NCBI GenBank assembly: GCA_964353255.1
Contig: CAYGVJ010000043.1
Span: 1-38,539 of the forward strand
DNA from: VFZS01 sp964353255
GTDB lineage: Bacteria; Acidobacteriota; Terriglobia; Bryobacterales; Bryobacteraceae
Length of the DNA: 38,539 nt
Direction: 5' to 3'
Shown here: one piece after another, positions 7,275-15,763 of the stretch
How the letters are laid out: every line of letters begins with the position of its first letter
Numbering within the stretch: the first letter of the stretch is position 1
Notes under the pieces: model-generated
Told to the model about the DNA's origin: nothing
Seen by the model: the letters and a program-made list of their open reading frames with translations, nothing else
The model's database searches: none
Program-made: the position numbers and the translations under genes

Positions 7275-7279
7275 ACGAC

Positions 7280-7285
7280 AGTGTA
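7280..7285 (-). promoter_or_regulatory. -10 element TACACT for the leftward secreted-protein gene
   Basis: TACACT on the minus strand is 5 nt before TTG 7274, which suggests a leaderless message. It is part of GACAGTGTAGC (7277-7287). The exact inverse, GCTACACTGTC, occurs at 7438-7448 on the other side of nuoH tail R4. Confidence 0.55.
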
Positions 7286-7319
7286 GCCAATCCAGCCCGT
7301 GCCGGTGCTGCTATGCGCC

Positions 7320-7430
7320 TGGCCGCGCTGCCGCTACGACCAGTTGATGGACATCGGCTGGACGCGCCTGATCCCCCTGGGCCTGGGCGTCGTGCTGCTG
7401 AACGTCGCGGTGGGGATGATGAAGGCGAGC
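7320..7430 (+). repeat. nuoH 3'-end repeat, copy R4
   Basis: Encodes WPRCRYDQLMDIGWTRLIPL, then GLGVVLLNVAVGMMKAS. It covers the same stretch as R1 and R3 but with more substitutions (RFRY to RCRY, GWK to GWT) and no stop at the expected place. It is the rightmost tail and marks the right boundary of the accessory cluster. The membrane glycosyltransferase begins shortly after it. Confidence 0.88.
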
Positions 7431-7439
7431 CCCGAGCGC

Positions 7440-7445
7440 TACACT
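7440..7445 (+). promoter_or_regulatory. Possible -10 element TACACT for the glycosyltransferase gene
   Basis: TACACT within GCTACACTGTC (7438-7448) would start transcription near 7452, giving a leader of about 40 nt before ATG 7492. The ten bases CGCTACACTG are shared with the region just upstream of brnT (22070-22079). No clear -35 is seen. Confidence 0.4.
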
Positions 7446-7491
7446 GTCTGGTGGCGCGCCCGCTTGGGCCTCCGGACAGACTCGCGGCACA

Positions 7492-9156
7492 ATGCCATCG
7501 AATAACTTCCACGTGACGCCAGGATCAGTCCGAGCCCGTCTGGCTCTGGGCGCGATTGTTCTCTGCGCCTTTCTGCTCCGCCTCCCGGGCTTGCGCGAGA
7601 GCCTCTGGTACGACGAGTTGTGGTCCACCAAAGTCATACTCTCCGGCCTTCAAGACCTGATTGGACTCTGCGTGGTTGACCCCAGCCCGCCCGTCTACTA
7701 TTCCCTGATGTTCGGCTGGATCCGGATCTTCGGAGATTCCGAAGTTTCCGTGAGGATACCGCCTCTCGTCTTCGGTCTTCTGTCGGTTGCGCTGACTTTT
7801 TTTCTGGCCCGCCGATGGCTGAGCGAGGCAGCGGCGTTGCTGGCCGCGTTTCTGCTGGCAACCTCTCCGGTCCACATCTGGTACTCGCAGGAGGCCAGGC
7901 CCTACTCGGCGGCGGTGTTCTGCGTGCTCGCCGCCCTCCTCGCCTTCTACCATGTCCAGGAGCCCGGACGAACACACGCCTGGGTGGCGGCCTACGCGGC
8001 GGCCCTCTCGGGAGCCGTTTTCTTGCACTTCTACCTGGCCGGATACGTTTGCGTGTTGACGCTGCTCTGCTTCATCCGGCCCACTCCAAACCGAAGACCG
8101 ATCCTACTGGTGAACGGCCTGGTTGCTGCCCTCGTGGCTTTGTTCTGGGCTGCGAGGCTGGCGCTGGGGACCTCGTTCACCGGGCTGTCCTATCTGAGGA
8201 GCTTCAGTCTCACCGAGCTCTGGGTGCTCCTGTTGCATTGGTTTCCCACCGGCAACGCCATCGCAGGACTGCCGGCGCGGGGCACGGGTTTCGCGGGACT
8301 GTTCCGCCAGCCCCTTCCCCTGGCGATGAGCCTGCTGGTGCTGGTCGCACTGATCGCCGGCCTGGCTCACCTGTTCCGGCAACCACAGCGTGAACGGTCT
8401 CTGGACCTGCCGTTGTTCCTGTTGACCATTCCGGCCGGCCTGCTGCTTCTGAGTCTCACCGGATTCGGGAAGACCTACCTCGAGCGAAGCGCGCTCACGG
8501 CTCTTCCCTTCTTCGTTATCCTGGTGAGCGCCGGCGTCTGGAGCGCCGCGAAAGCCCGCCTCCGGCATATCTCGCTGGCAGCCTGCGCGGTGTTTGTGTT
8601 CGCCGTGCTGCTCAATTCCTACCGCAAGAGCGATCAGTGGACCGTCTACAAGCCCAATCCGGACTGGAGGTCGGCCAGCCGCTATTTCTCGACTGAGCTG
8701 GCGGCGTCCTCGGGATTCGTCCCGGTCTTTGTCGAGGTTCCGTCGGCCGAGTTGACCTACTACAATCCGCGCTTCGTGGAGGAGCGGGAACTCTGGCTGC
8801 GCGATTACCGGAAACGGGAGTACAACACCCCTCCGCCCGGGCCGTTTTCCGGGCTGAAGCTCACCTTGAGGCAGTTTTTCTGGTCCATGTATCCGGAGAT
8901 CCCGACGCCCAGCCCGGGGGGCATTGTCTACGACGCCGGCACACGCGACCCGGAGGCCGTTCGCGCCCTGGTCCTCCGGAAGGGCGGCCGCAACTTCTAT
9001 GTCGTCCGAAACCTCTTCTGGTCGCCACCCGGAGATGCTCTCCAGCGCGGTTTCGAGCGGGACCGTCGTTTCCGAATGGCGGGGCAGTACGAGGCGAGAG
9101 CCCTCCGGGTTTTCAAGTACACCGTGGAGAACGAACCCCCGCCCGCCAGCCCGTAA
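7492..9156 (+). CDS. Membrane glycosyltransferase, GT-C superfamily (GT39/ArnT-like)
   Basis: A 554-aa polytopic inner-membrane protein. An N-terminal transmembrane helix (LALGAIVLCAFLLRLPGL) is followed by SLWYDELWSTK, the acidic loop typical of polyprenyl-phosphate-sugar-dependent GT-C enzymes. Then come about ten hydrophobic helices, including VRIPPLVFGLLSVALTFFLA and SPVHIWYSQEARPYSA, the latter a signature of this family. A soluble periplasmic C-terminal domain starts at about residue 380. It probably transfers a sugar from a lipid carrier to a lipid or protein at the cell surface; the acceptor cannot be predicted. It stands alone, with nuoH tail R4 to the left and a large secreted-protein gene 63 nt to the right. 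Confidence 0.85.
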   Translation: MPSNNFHVTPGSVRARLALGAIVLCAFLLRLPGLRESLWYDELWSTKVILSGLQDLIGLCVVDPSPPVYYSLMFGWIRIFGDSEVSVRIPPLVFGLLSVALTFFLARRWLSEAAALLAAFLLATSPVHIWYSQEARPYSAAVFCVLAALLAFYHVQEPGRTHAWVAAYAAALSGAVFLHFYLAGYVCVLTLLCFIRPTPNRRPILLVNGLVAALVALFWAARLALGTSFTGLSYLRSFSLTELWVLLLHWFPTGNAIAGLPARGTGFAGLFRQPLPLAMSLLVLVALIAGLAHLFRQPQRERSLDLPLFLLTIPAGLLLLSLTGFGKTYLERSALTALPFFVILVSAGVWSAAKARLRHISLAACAVFVFAVLLNSYRKSDQWTVYKPNPDWRSASRYFSTELAASSGFVPVFVEVPSAELTYYNPRFVEERELWLRDYRKREYNTPPPGPFSGLKLTLRQFFWSMYPEIPTPSPGGIVYDAGTRDPEAVRALVLRKGGRNFYVVRNLFWSPPGDALQRGFERDRRFRMAGQYEARALRVFKYTVENEPPPASP

Positions 9157-9198
9157 GCCGCGGGCCCCGCAACTGGCTCGACAGAGCCGGGTTTAGAC

Positions 9199-9204
9199 TA
9201 TGAT
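9199..9204 (+). promoter_or_regulatory. Possible -10 element TATGAT for the 1300-aa protein gene
   Basis: TATGAT ends 12 nt before GTG 9217, implying a very short leader of about 6-9 nt. A TCGACA at 9178-9183 could be a weak -35, but the 15-nt spacing is short. This is low-certainty. Confidence 0.3.
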
Positions 9205-9219
9205 GGTGCATTCAGAGTG

Positions 9220-12200
9220 ATGTCCGCCTGCCGCCTTTACAGCCTGGCTCTTGCTCTCGCGGCTGTCTGCCTCTGCCAAACCACCGGGGTGGGCTCGGGA
9301 GCGCCCAACGAGGGCGTACGCCAGCTCTTCCAGGCGGCCTACATGCGCGGCGGCTTCAATCTGCTGGTCTCCTTGCCGCCGGTGGGCAACGTCCGCCGGT
9401 ACGGCTCCACCGGGCTGATCCAGGAGTTCCAGAACGCCGCCAAGACCGCCAACATCCGGCTGGCGCTGATCAAGGCCGACACCTCGGCGACCCTCTCGAC
9501 CGGCGACGACTCCACGACCGCCAACGACGTTTACCAGGTGCTGGCCGCCATGTACGAATACTACAGTACAATAGGGGCCTCCACGGCCGGCTACCCCACC
9601 ATGGACACGACCGGTTGCCCGGCCGTCTCCAGCAACACCTGCCAGTACCAGTTCTTCAGCCTAAGCTACGTGCTGTTCGTCTTCCAGCAAAGCACCATCG
9701 GCGGCGGGCAGGAATACACCCTGCGCGATCCTTTCTTCACGAAGTGGAGCGCGCTGGGGGGCATTGGCGGCATGGGCGGGGCCGTCACGGCCGAGGCGAC
9801 GGTGACTTCCAGTTCGGGCGCCACGGCCACCGCGCAGAGCTACGAGCGGGGCGTCATCTACAACGTCACCTCGGGCACCCTCAAGGGCAGGATTCTGGGG
9901 GTTCGCCAGCCCATCTACGATGTGTATGTGGAATCAGGCGGGCACGCCGTCTTCCTGGGTTTTCCCTCTTCGGAGGAACTGACGCTGGCGAGCGGCCGGC
10001 GGCGGCAGAACTTCGAGAACGGCGCCATCGAATACGATCCCGGCGGCGTCCCGGTGTTGCGGTGGCCGGTTAGCTCCGTTTCCGTCGTCCCCAACACGCT
10101 CCGGTTGAACCTGGGGGACACGGTCACCCTGACGGCGAAGGTGCTGGTTGCCGACGGCACCGAAATGCCCGATCGCGTGGTGTCTTGGACCAGCTCGAAC
10201 GGCCGGGTCGCCACCGTGGAAACCGTGGGGAACGGCCTGACGGCTACGGTGCGCGCCGTGGGCGGGGGCACGGCGGTTATCACCGCCACCAGCGAGGGGA
10301 AGGTCAGCACTCCGGTCTCGGTATCGGTGTCGGCGCCCTGCTGCCAGGTGGGCGAGGGCGCCCCAACTGCCGTGATCCAGCAGGCTTTCCAGGACGCGGT
10401 GACGCGCAATCGCCTGTCGGTGCGGCTGCCGGCGCCCAACCCGGTGCGGCGCCTGGGCAATGGCTACGTGCAGGAACTCCAAGCCGCCGCTACCGGCGCG
10501 CGCCTGCTGGTCGCCAAGTCGGACCGCTCCGCGACCGCCTACTTCCTCACCGGCGACATTCTCACGCGCTATGAAGAGCTGGGTGGGCCGGCGGGCAGCC
10601 TGGGGTACCCTGCTTCGGATCCCACTTCGGGCGCGCGCCAGTTGTTCGAGAATGACGCGGCGCTGGCCGGCTCACCCGTGCGCCTGGTGGCGAGCCCCAT
10701 CCTGGCCAAGTGGGCCACGCTGGGGTACGAAACCGGCTCGGCCGGCCCGCCCGTCGAGGAGGCTGCCACGTTCCTGACCTTCGCCGGCACCGCCGGCAAG
10801 ACCCAGTCGTTCCGGGATGGCGACATCCTCGCGGGTCAGATGGGGCCGCAGGCCGGGAAGGCCTTCCTGGTGCGCGGTCTGATCCTGGCCCGTTACGGGG
10901 CGCTGGGGAAGGCTTCCGGCATGATGGGCATGCCGGTCAATGAGGAATTCGCTTCCGGCGACCGGCGTCGCCAGGATTTCGAGGGCGGCTACATCGACTA
11001 CGGCGCGGGCGACACGCAGGCCGCAGCGCATGAGCGCGAGCGGAAGCCCGCCGTCAGCGCGGCGCCGGGTGTGGTGACGGCCGGCAGCCGGGTGCGGTTG
11101 ACGGTCAGCGGGTTCAACAACGGGGCGAAGGTGCGCGTTTCCGTCTCCGGGCAGCCGGATTTCGAGGTCACCACCCTGACCGGGGCCTACAGTTGGGAGG
11201 TTCTTGTGCCCGCCGCGGCCGCCAGCGCAACCGTCACCCTGCGCGCCACCGACACCGCGAGCTCGAAGAGCGCCGAGGGCAGCTACCGCATCCGGTCGGC
11301 CGCCGAGACGCAGTTCCAGTTGAGGAAGCTGCTCGGCGACGCGCAGACCGGCTCCCCCGGGGCATTGCTGCCCAGGCCCTTGCGCATCGCCTTGCGGGAC
11401 GAGGGCGGCAACCCGGTCACCGGGGCCCAGGTCCGCTTCAACGCCTCGCCGGGCGGGCAGGTGAACCCGGCCACGGCGGTCACGGATGACTACGGCGAGG
11501 CCGCGGCCACTCTCCGGCTGCCGCCCGCCGAAGGCGTGGCACTGGCCACCGCCGAAGCCGGCCGCCAGGTGGTGACCTTCAGCGCCATCTCCACGCGGTC
11601 GGCTCTCGCCAGTTTTCCGGGGTTCACCCAGGCGGGCGAGACCCCGTTGGGCGCAGGCCCAGGGACCCTGGCCCAGAAGGGGGCGCTGCTGGCTGCGGCG
11701 GCTTCCATCCTCCGCTACCACCAGGATCGCGGTGAGCTGCCGGCCCCCTACGGGACAGCCGCCCCCCCCACGCTCAATCAGTTTCTCACCAACCGCTGCC
11801 TGTTCGACTTCGAGGGCGCGCAGGTCTGCGACGGATTCATCGCCGCGCGGCCGTCTGGAGAGCAGGTGGCCAATCTATGGCGGCTGGCTGATTTCGTGAA
11901 CGGCAACCTGACGGTGTCGGTCGAGAAGCCCGATCTCGACACCTTGCGCGACCTGGTGAGCCAGGGCACGCCAGTCCTGGTTGGCCTGGCCCTGGCCGCC
12001 GACGGCGCCCCGGCGGGCTCGCACTTCCTGGTAGCGGTCGGCGTCGCCGCGGACGGCGGCGTTCAGATTCACGATCCCAGCCCGCTCTTCGCGCGCAGCA
12101 GCTTGGGCGAGTACCTGGGCGGGTTCAGCGTCGGCTCGCGCACCTGGAAGGGCACGGTGGCGAGCCTGATCCGGTTGCTGCCGAACGCTCCCAGCGCGAC

Positions 12201-13122
12201 CGGGTTCCTGGTTACGGGCGACGTGGCATTCGAGGTCACCTCGGTGGCCGGCCCCTGCGGGCGGCTCCTCGAGTGGCCGGACACCCCCGCGCCGGCCGAG
12301 CGGGCGCCGGGCGTCTTCCGCCTGCGTTACTGCGACGGCGCCCAGGCCGCCTACCAGTTGGACGTTTCGAGCGCGGCCTCATTCCAGTTGATCGTGACCG
12401 ACTTGGCTAGTGGCGGCAGCCGGTTTGAGGTCTCCGGCGCCGCCGCGGCCGCCTACAAGCTGACGCGTCCGGCGGGGCAGTTAGTGATCGCCCCCCAGGA
12501 TGTCAGCTTCTCGGCGGGCGCGGTGGTGAATGCCGCGACCTTCATGCCGGGGGTGGCTCCGGGCGGCCTGGTAGCGATCTTCGGCGCCGGCCTGGCTCGC
12601 GCCGGGGTCGGCACGGTTGTCGAGATCGGCGGCCTGCCCGCCCCGGTCGTTGCCGCCTCCCCCTTCCAGCTCAACGTCCAGGCGCCGTCAGAACTCAAAG
12701 CCGGGCCCCAGAGGGTCGTGGTGCGCTCGCCTTACGGAGTGGCTGAGCAGACCGTCGAATTCGCCGACATCGCCCCGGCCATCTTCTTATTGGAGGGCGG
12801 GCGGGGCGCCGTGGTCAACCAGGATTTCAAGCTGAACCTGCCCTCCAATCCGGCCCTGCGCGGGCAGGCTGTGGTGGTGTATGGGACGGGGTTCGGGGCG
12901 GTGTCGCAGTCGGGCAAGCTGTGGGTGGTGCGCCAGCCGGTGATGGCCGTGCTCCAGGGCCTGGAGCTGCCGGCGGCCTTTGCGGGGCTGGCCCCGGGCT
13001 ATCCGGGCCTCTATCAGGTCAACGTGGTCTTGCCCCGGAACCTCCCCCCCGGGCTGGATGTGCCTCTGGTGCTCAAACAGGGGGGGGCTGTCAGCAACAG
13101 CGTGCCTGCGTCCATCCAGTAA
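9220..13122 (+). CDS. Large modular secreted protein: duplicated LGFP-type modules, Big_2, Big_1, C39-like domain and TIGR03437
   Basis: A 1300-aa exported protein. ATG 9220 (or GTG 9217, one codon earlier) is followed by a signal peptide, MSACRLYSLALALAAVCLC. Residues ~25-283 form a module ending in LGFP-like repeats (LGFPSSEE, RRRQNFENGAIEYDPGG). Residues ~286-370 are a Big_2 Ig-like domain. Residues ~374-597 repeat the first module (APTAVIQQAFQDAV, PVRRLGNGYVQELQAAA, LGYPASDP, RRRQDFEGGYIDYG). An Ig-like stretch and a Big_1-type domain (~696-793) follow. A C39-peptidase-like domain (~797-990) has TLNQFLTNRC and GSHFLVAVGV, but the catalytic Cys position reads KGALLAAAASIL, so it is probably inactive. 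TIGR03437 fills ~1100-1300. It is probably a cell-surface binding or adhesion protein; the ligand is unknown. Confidence 0.85.
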   Translation: MSACRLYSLALALAAVCLCQTTGVGSGAPNEGVRQLFQAAYMRGGFNLLVSLPPVGNVRRYGSTGLIQEFQNAAKTANIRLALIKADTSATLSTGDDSTTANDVYQVLAAMYEYYSTIGASTAGYPTMDTTGCPAVSSNTCQYQFFSLSYVLFVFQQSTIGGGQEYTLRDPFFTKWSALGGIGGMGGAVTAEATVTSSSGATATAQSYERGVIYNVTSGTLKGRILGVRQPIYDVYVESGGHAVFLGFPSSEELTLASGRRRQNFENGAIEYDPGGVPVLRWPVSSVSVVPNTLRLNLGDTVTLTAKVLVADGTEMPDRVVSWTSSNGRVATVETVGNGLTATVRAVGGGTAVITATSEGKVSTPVSVSVSAPCCQVGEGAPTAVIQQAFQDAVTRNRLSVRLPAPNPVRRLGNGYVQELQAAATGARLLVAKSDRSATAYFLTGDILTRYEELGGPAGSLGYPASDPTSGARQLFENDAALAGSPVRLVASPILAKWATLGYETGSAGPPVEEAATFLTFAGTAGKTQSFRDGDILAGQMGPQAGKAFLVRGLILARYGALGKASGMMGMPVNEEFASGDRRRQDFEGGYIDYGAGDTQAAAHERERKPAVSAAPGVVTAGSRVRLTVSGFNNGAKVRVSVSGQPDFEVTTLTGAYSWEVLVPAAAASATVTLRATDTASSKSAEGSYRIRSAAETQFQLRKLLGDAQTGSPGALLPRPLRIALRDEGGNPVTGAQVRFNASPGGQVNPATAVTDDYGEAAATLRLPPAEGVALATAEAGRQVVTFSAISTRSALASFPGFTQAGETPLGAGPGTLAQKGALLAAAASILRYHQDRGELPAPYGTAAPPTLNQFLTNRCLFDFEGAQVCDGFIAARPSGEQVANLWRLADFVNGNLTVSVEKPDLDTLRDLVSQGTPVLVGLALAADGAPAGSHFLVAVGVAADGGVQIHDPSPLFARSSLGEYLGGFSVGSRTWKGTVASLIRLLPNAPSATGFLVTGDVAFEVTSVAGPCGRLLEWPDTPAPAERAPGVFRLRYCDGAQAAYQLDVSSAASFQLIVTDLASGGSRFEVSGAAAAAYKLTRPAGQLVIAPQDVSFSAGAVVNAATFMPGVAPGGLVAIFGAGLARAGVGTVVEIGGLPAPVVAASPFQLNVQAPSELKAGPQRVVVRSPYGVAEQTVEFADIAPAIFLLEGGRGAVVNQDFKLNLPSNPALRGQAVVVYGTGFGAVSQSGKLWVVRQPVMAVLQGLELPAAFAGLAPGYPGLYQVNVVLPRNLPPGLDVPLVLKQGGAVSNSVPASIQ

Positions 13123-13525
13123 AAAACAACTGGCGGCTATTGACTTGCGGCGGGCACTCGTGGTTAAATCACCTTCCGGCATAGTTGTAGCCGGGGGCCG
13201 TTGTGCATCAGCGGCCCAATGTGATTTTTGCCTTGACAGGGGCAATGGCAAACGGCGATAATGGTTTGTCCGCGTCCCGCAAGCGGAAGGGCAATCGTTC
13301 GGGTTGAATCCCGCGAGCACAACAACGAACAAGAACAACAAGCGGGTGGTGTGTCAATTGCTGCTATCGGTGATGGCCAGTGGGCCTCAGCGCCAGGAGG
13401 AGAATCCTCGCGTTGCGACCCGCCTCGGCAGCGTTCACCGGCGCTCGAGAGCGGCTTTTGAGGCTCAGGTTTGAAAGCGAACTTCACATCGATTCACGGA
13501 GACTGACTTCTACAAGGAGAGACAA
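13123..13525. other. Non-coding gap with promoter and long 5' leader
   Basis: This 403-nt gap has no supported gene. A good sigma-70-type promoter lies at 13233-13262. Transcription from it would give a leader of about 255 nt before ATG 13526. The leader is rich in short GC-rich inverted segments, but I could not match it to a known riboswitch. Confidence 0.55.
13233..13262 (+). promoter_or_regulatory. Sigma-70-type promoter, TTGACA-N18-GATAAT
   Basis: TTGACA (13233-13238), an 18-nt spacer and GATAAT (13257-13262) form the closest match to the housekeeping consensus that I found in the window. It points to the 632-aa secreted-protein gene 263 nt downstream, which suggests high expression and possibly control through the leader RNA. 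Confidence 0.65.
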
Positions 13526-15424
13526 ATGGTAGATTTTCGCAAATGTTTTCTAGCGCTTGCGGTGCTGGTTGTCATGGTTGGCGCCGCGTACGCGGATGCG
13601 TTTCAGTGTACAGCCCCTACTGGCGTTCCGGCCAGGGTGCGCGGTGAAGGTCGGACCGAGCTGGTTGGTGACTACCTTCTGAATTGCAGCGGGACAACCG
13701 GGGCCACCACCATCACGGCCAACATCCAGATCTTCCTGAGCACCAACATCACCAGCAGGATCACCAATACCTCCACAATGGCTACCGAGGCGCTGTTGAC
13801 TCTGGACGAGCCGGTGCCTGCGAGCGGGCAGCCTAATACCCAGACCTTGTCGCCCGCGGCCGGGGCCAACGTGTTCCAGGGCGTCAAGGCGGGTGAGAAC
13901 TCGCTGCTCTGGGTCGGCATTCCGGTTGTCATCGGGGGGCCGTATCCCTTGGGGACCACCCGGACCATCCGCATCACCAATGTGCGGGCCAATGCGGCCC
14001 AAGCCGGCGTGGCGTCGGGGGCGGTCATCCCGACGCAGATCCAGATGTTCGTTTCAATCACTGGCTCGCCCGCCGTCCCCATCAACAACCCCACCCAGGT
14101 TGTGGCGGCGGTGCTGAAGGGTCTGGACTTTGCCCTGCGGAAGTGCGACGACAGCGGCAATATTGACATCGTCGGCAGCCCCTTCTACCAGTGCTCCAGC
14201 GCGGGTACCACCGGCGCGACTTCGCTGCAGCATGATCTGACCGGCCTGCTGAAGTTCACCGAAGTGTTCGAGGTCGCCTTCAAGAAACGGATCGAGACGG
14301 GACAACTCCTTACGGCCCCCGCTAATGCTGCGCCGCTCGGATCCGCCTTCTCCACTTCGGAGAGCGGTTACGTCAACCTGGTGACGTTGGCTCCAGGTGG
14401 GATCGCCTATTACGGCGGGGGCACGACTGTGCCGCTGATCGGGGGCGCCACCTCGGGCACCCGGCTGATTGTGCGCTTCGCCAACATTCCTGTCGGCATC
14501 TCGCTCTTCGTGACCACCAAACAAACGACAAATGGGACTACAGCCGGCACCACCGCCGCGCTGATCAGCGTATCCGATGCGTTCGGCACCAGCGGCAGCC
14601 TCGAAATGCCGGTGCCGGCCACAGGGTCGATGAAAAAGACGGGTGTGGACTATGCGACCTCGAACGCCTGCACCAACAACGGTGAGCAGATCATCGCTCA
14701 GGTGCCGATTGACGCGGGTGGCTCTGGCTCGGCGACCTGGGAAATCCAGACCGTGAGCGGCCTGGTGACCGAATCCGTTGCGTTCGGCTACGAGGTCGCT
14801 TTCAGCGCCAGGCCCGACCTGGGTCAACCGGCCGTGTCAACGACGTTCGGGACGGTGACCGGCAACTTCGCGCCCATCAGCAGCGATGACAAGATGAGCG
14901 CATACTCCGCTATCCCGCGCTTCGCTGACGTGCCGATCAGCAAGAACGTGGTCAACATCTACGAGTGCGTCACCAACCTGTTGTTCCCGTTCGTGACCGC
15001 TCGCGCGAGTTTCGACACCGGCATCGTCATCACCAACTCCACGCTCGACAACACCACAGGGATGCCCGGCGGCACGACGGACTGGCCGCTGGCCACCAGA
15101 CCGCAGGCCGGCAAGTGCTACCTCATCTTCTTCGGCGATAAGGACGATGGCACCTCGCTGACCAAACCCGTCCAGACCTCCGGCGTCCTCGCAGCCGGAA
15201 AGCAACTGGTCTTCACCGTGTTCGGCGGCGGCAGCGGCATTGACGCGGCTCCTGGGTTCCAGGGCTACCTGATCGTCCATTGCAAGTTCCAGATGGCCCA
15301 CGGGTTCGCCTTCATCAGCGATCTCGGGGCGCAGAAGCTGGCAATGGGCTACTTGGCCTTGGTCATCACCACGGAGTACGGAAACCCGCCGAGACGTTCG
15401 GGGCGTGAAGCTCTGGACAATTAG
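13526..15424 (+). CDS. Abundant-looking secreted protein of unknown function
   Basis: A 632-aa protein, family not recognised. ATG 13526 has AGGAG (13515-13519) 6 nt upstream. Residues 1-23 are a classic signal peptide (MVDFRKCFLALAVLVVMVGA, then AYA|DAFQC). The mature protein is Thr/Gly/Ala-rich and beta-strand-like throughout (TTITANIQIFLSTNITSRIT, IRITNVRANAAQAGV), with few Cys. No catalytic motif, Ig-family signature or membrane anchor is visible. Strong promoter, long leader, good ribosome-binding site and a textbook terminator together suggest a highly expressed monocistronic surface or extracellular protein. It lacks the TIGR03437 domain carried by its neighbours. Confidence 0.8.
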   Translation: MVDFRKCFLALAVLVVMVGAAYADAFQCTAPTGVPARVRGEGRTELVGDYLLNCSGTTGATTITANIQIFLSTNITSRITNTSTMATEALLTLDEPVPASGQPNTQTLSPAAGANVFQGVKAGENSLLWVGIPVVIGGPYPLGTTRTIRITNVRANAAQAGVASGAVIPTQIQMFVSITGSPAVPINNPTQVVAAVLKGLDFALRKCDDSGNIDIVGSPFYQCSSAGTTGATSLQHDLTGLLKFTEVFEVAFKKRIETGQLLTAPANAAPLGSAFSTSESGYVNLVTLAPGGIAYYGGGTTVPLIGGATSGTRLIVRFANIPVGISLFVTTKQTTNGTTAGTTAALISVSDAFGTSGSLEMPVPATGSMKKTGVDYATSNACTNNGEQIIAQVPIDAGGSGSATWEIQTVSGLVTESVAFGYEVAFSARPDLGQPAVSTTFGTVTGNFAPISSDDKMSAYSAIPRFADVPISKNVVNIYECVTNLLFPFVTARASFDTGIVITNSTLDNTTGMPGGTTDWPLATRPQAGKCYLIFFGDKDDGTSLTKPVQTSGVLAAGKQLVFTVFGGGSGIDAAPGFQGYLIVHCKFQMAHGFAFISDLGAQKLAMGYLALVITTEYGNPPRRSGREALDN

Positions 15425-15445
15425 GCGAGGTTCGGCTTGCAACCT

Positions 15446-15480
15446 GAGGGAGGGGAGAATTCCCCTCCCTCTTTCTTTTT
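15446..15480 (+). terminator. Rho-independent terminator
   Basis: An 11-bp perfect stem, GAGGGAGGGGA (15446-15456) with TCCCCTCCCTC (15461-15471), has a GAAT loop and is followed by TTTCTTTTT (15472-15480). It lies 22 nt after the stop of the 632-aa protein gene. Confidence 0.95.
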
Positions 15481-15763
15481 GTGACGCCGCGTGTCGGAAG
15501 CTGTGAAACAATGCCCGGCTCGACCGCTCGCTCAGGCGCGCGGTTTGGCACATGCTTTCCGGCACAGGGGAATGCTACCGAGCCACGGCCGGGTGCCCTT
15601 TGGGCGGGGAGTGGTCCGGGCGGCTGTTTTTCCACACCTTTGTTGCCCTCCGGAGTATGCCCCCTTCCCACAGGCCCCCCAGGAGTGGTAGACTGATTTT
15701 TGCTCCGCGTCCAGAACTCCGTGTTCCGAACAGGGTTCCTTTGTCTGAATCGATGAGGTGATC
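15481..15763. other. Non-coding gap upstream of the Ig-repeat protein
   Basis: No gene is supported. GGTAGACTGAT at about 15687-15697 contains TAGACT and could be a -10 element with a leader of about 65 nt. I see no other structure. Confidence 0.4.

Noticed and set aside
13239..13525. c-di-GMP-I (GEMM) riboswitch in the long leader
   Set aside because: GGCAAAC occurs near the promoter but the remaining conserved GEMM segments are not found in order, and the motif lies around the -10 rather than downstream of it.
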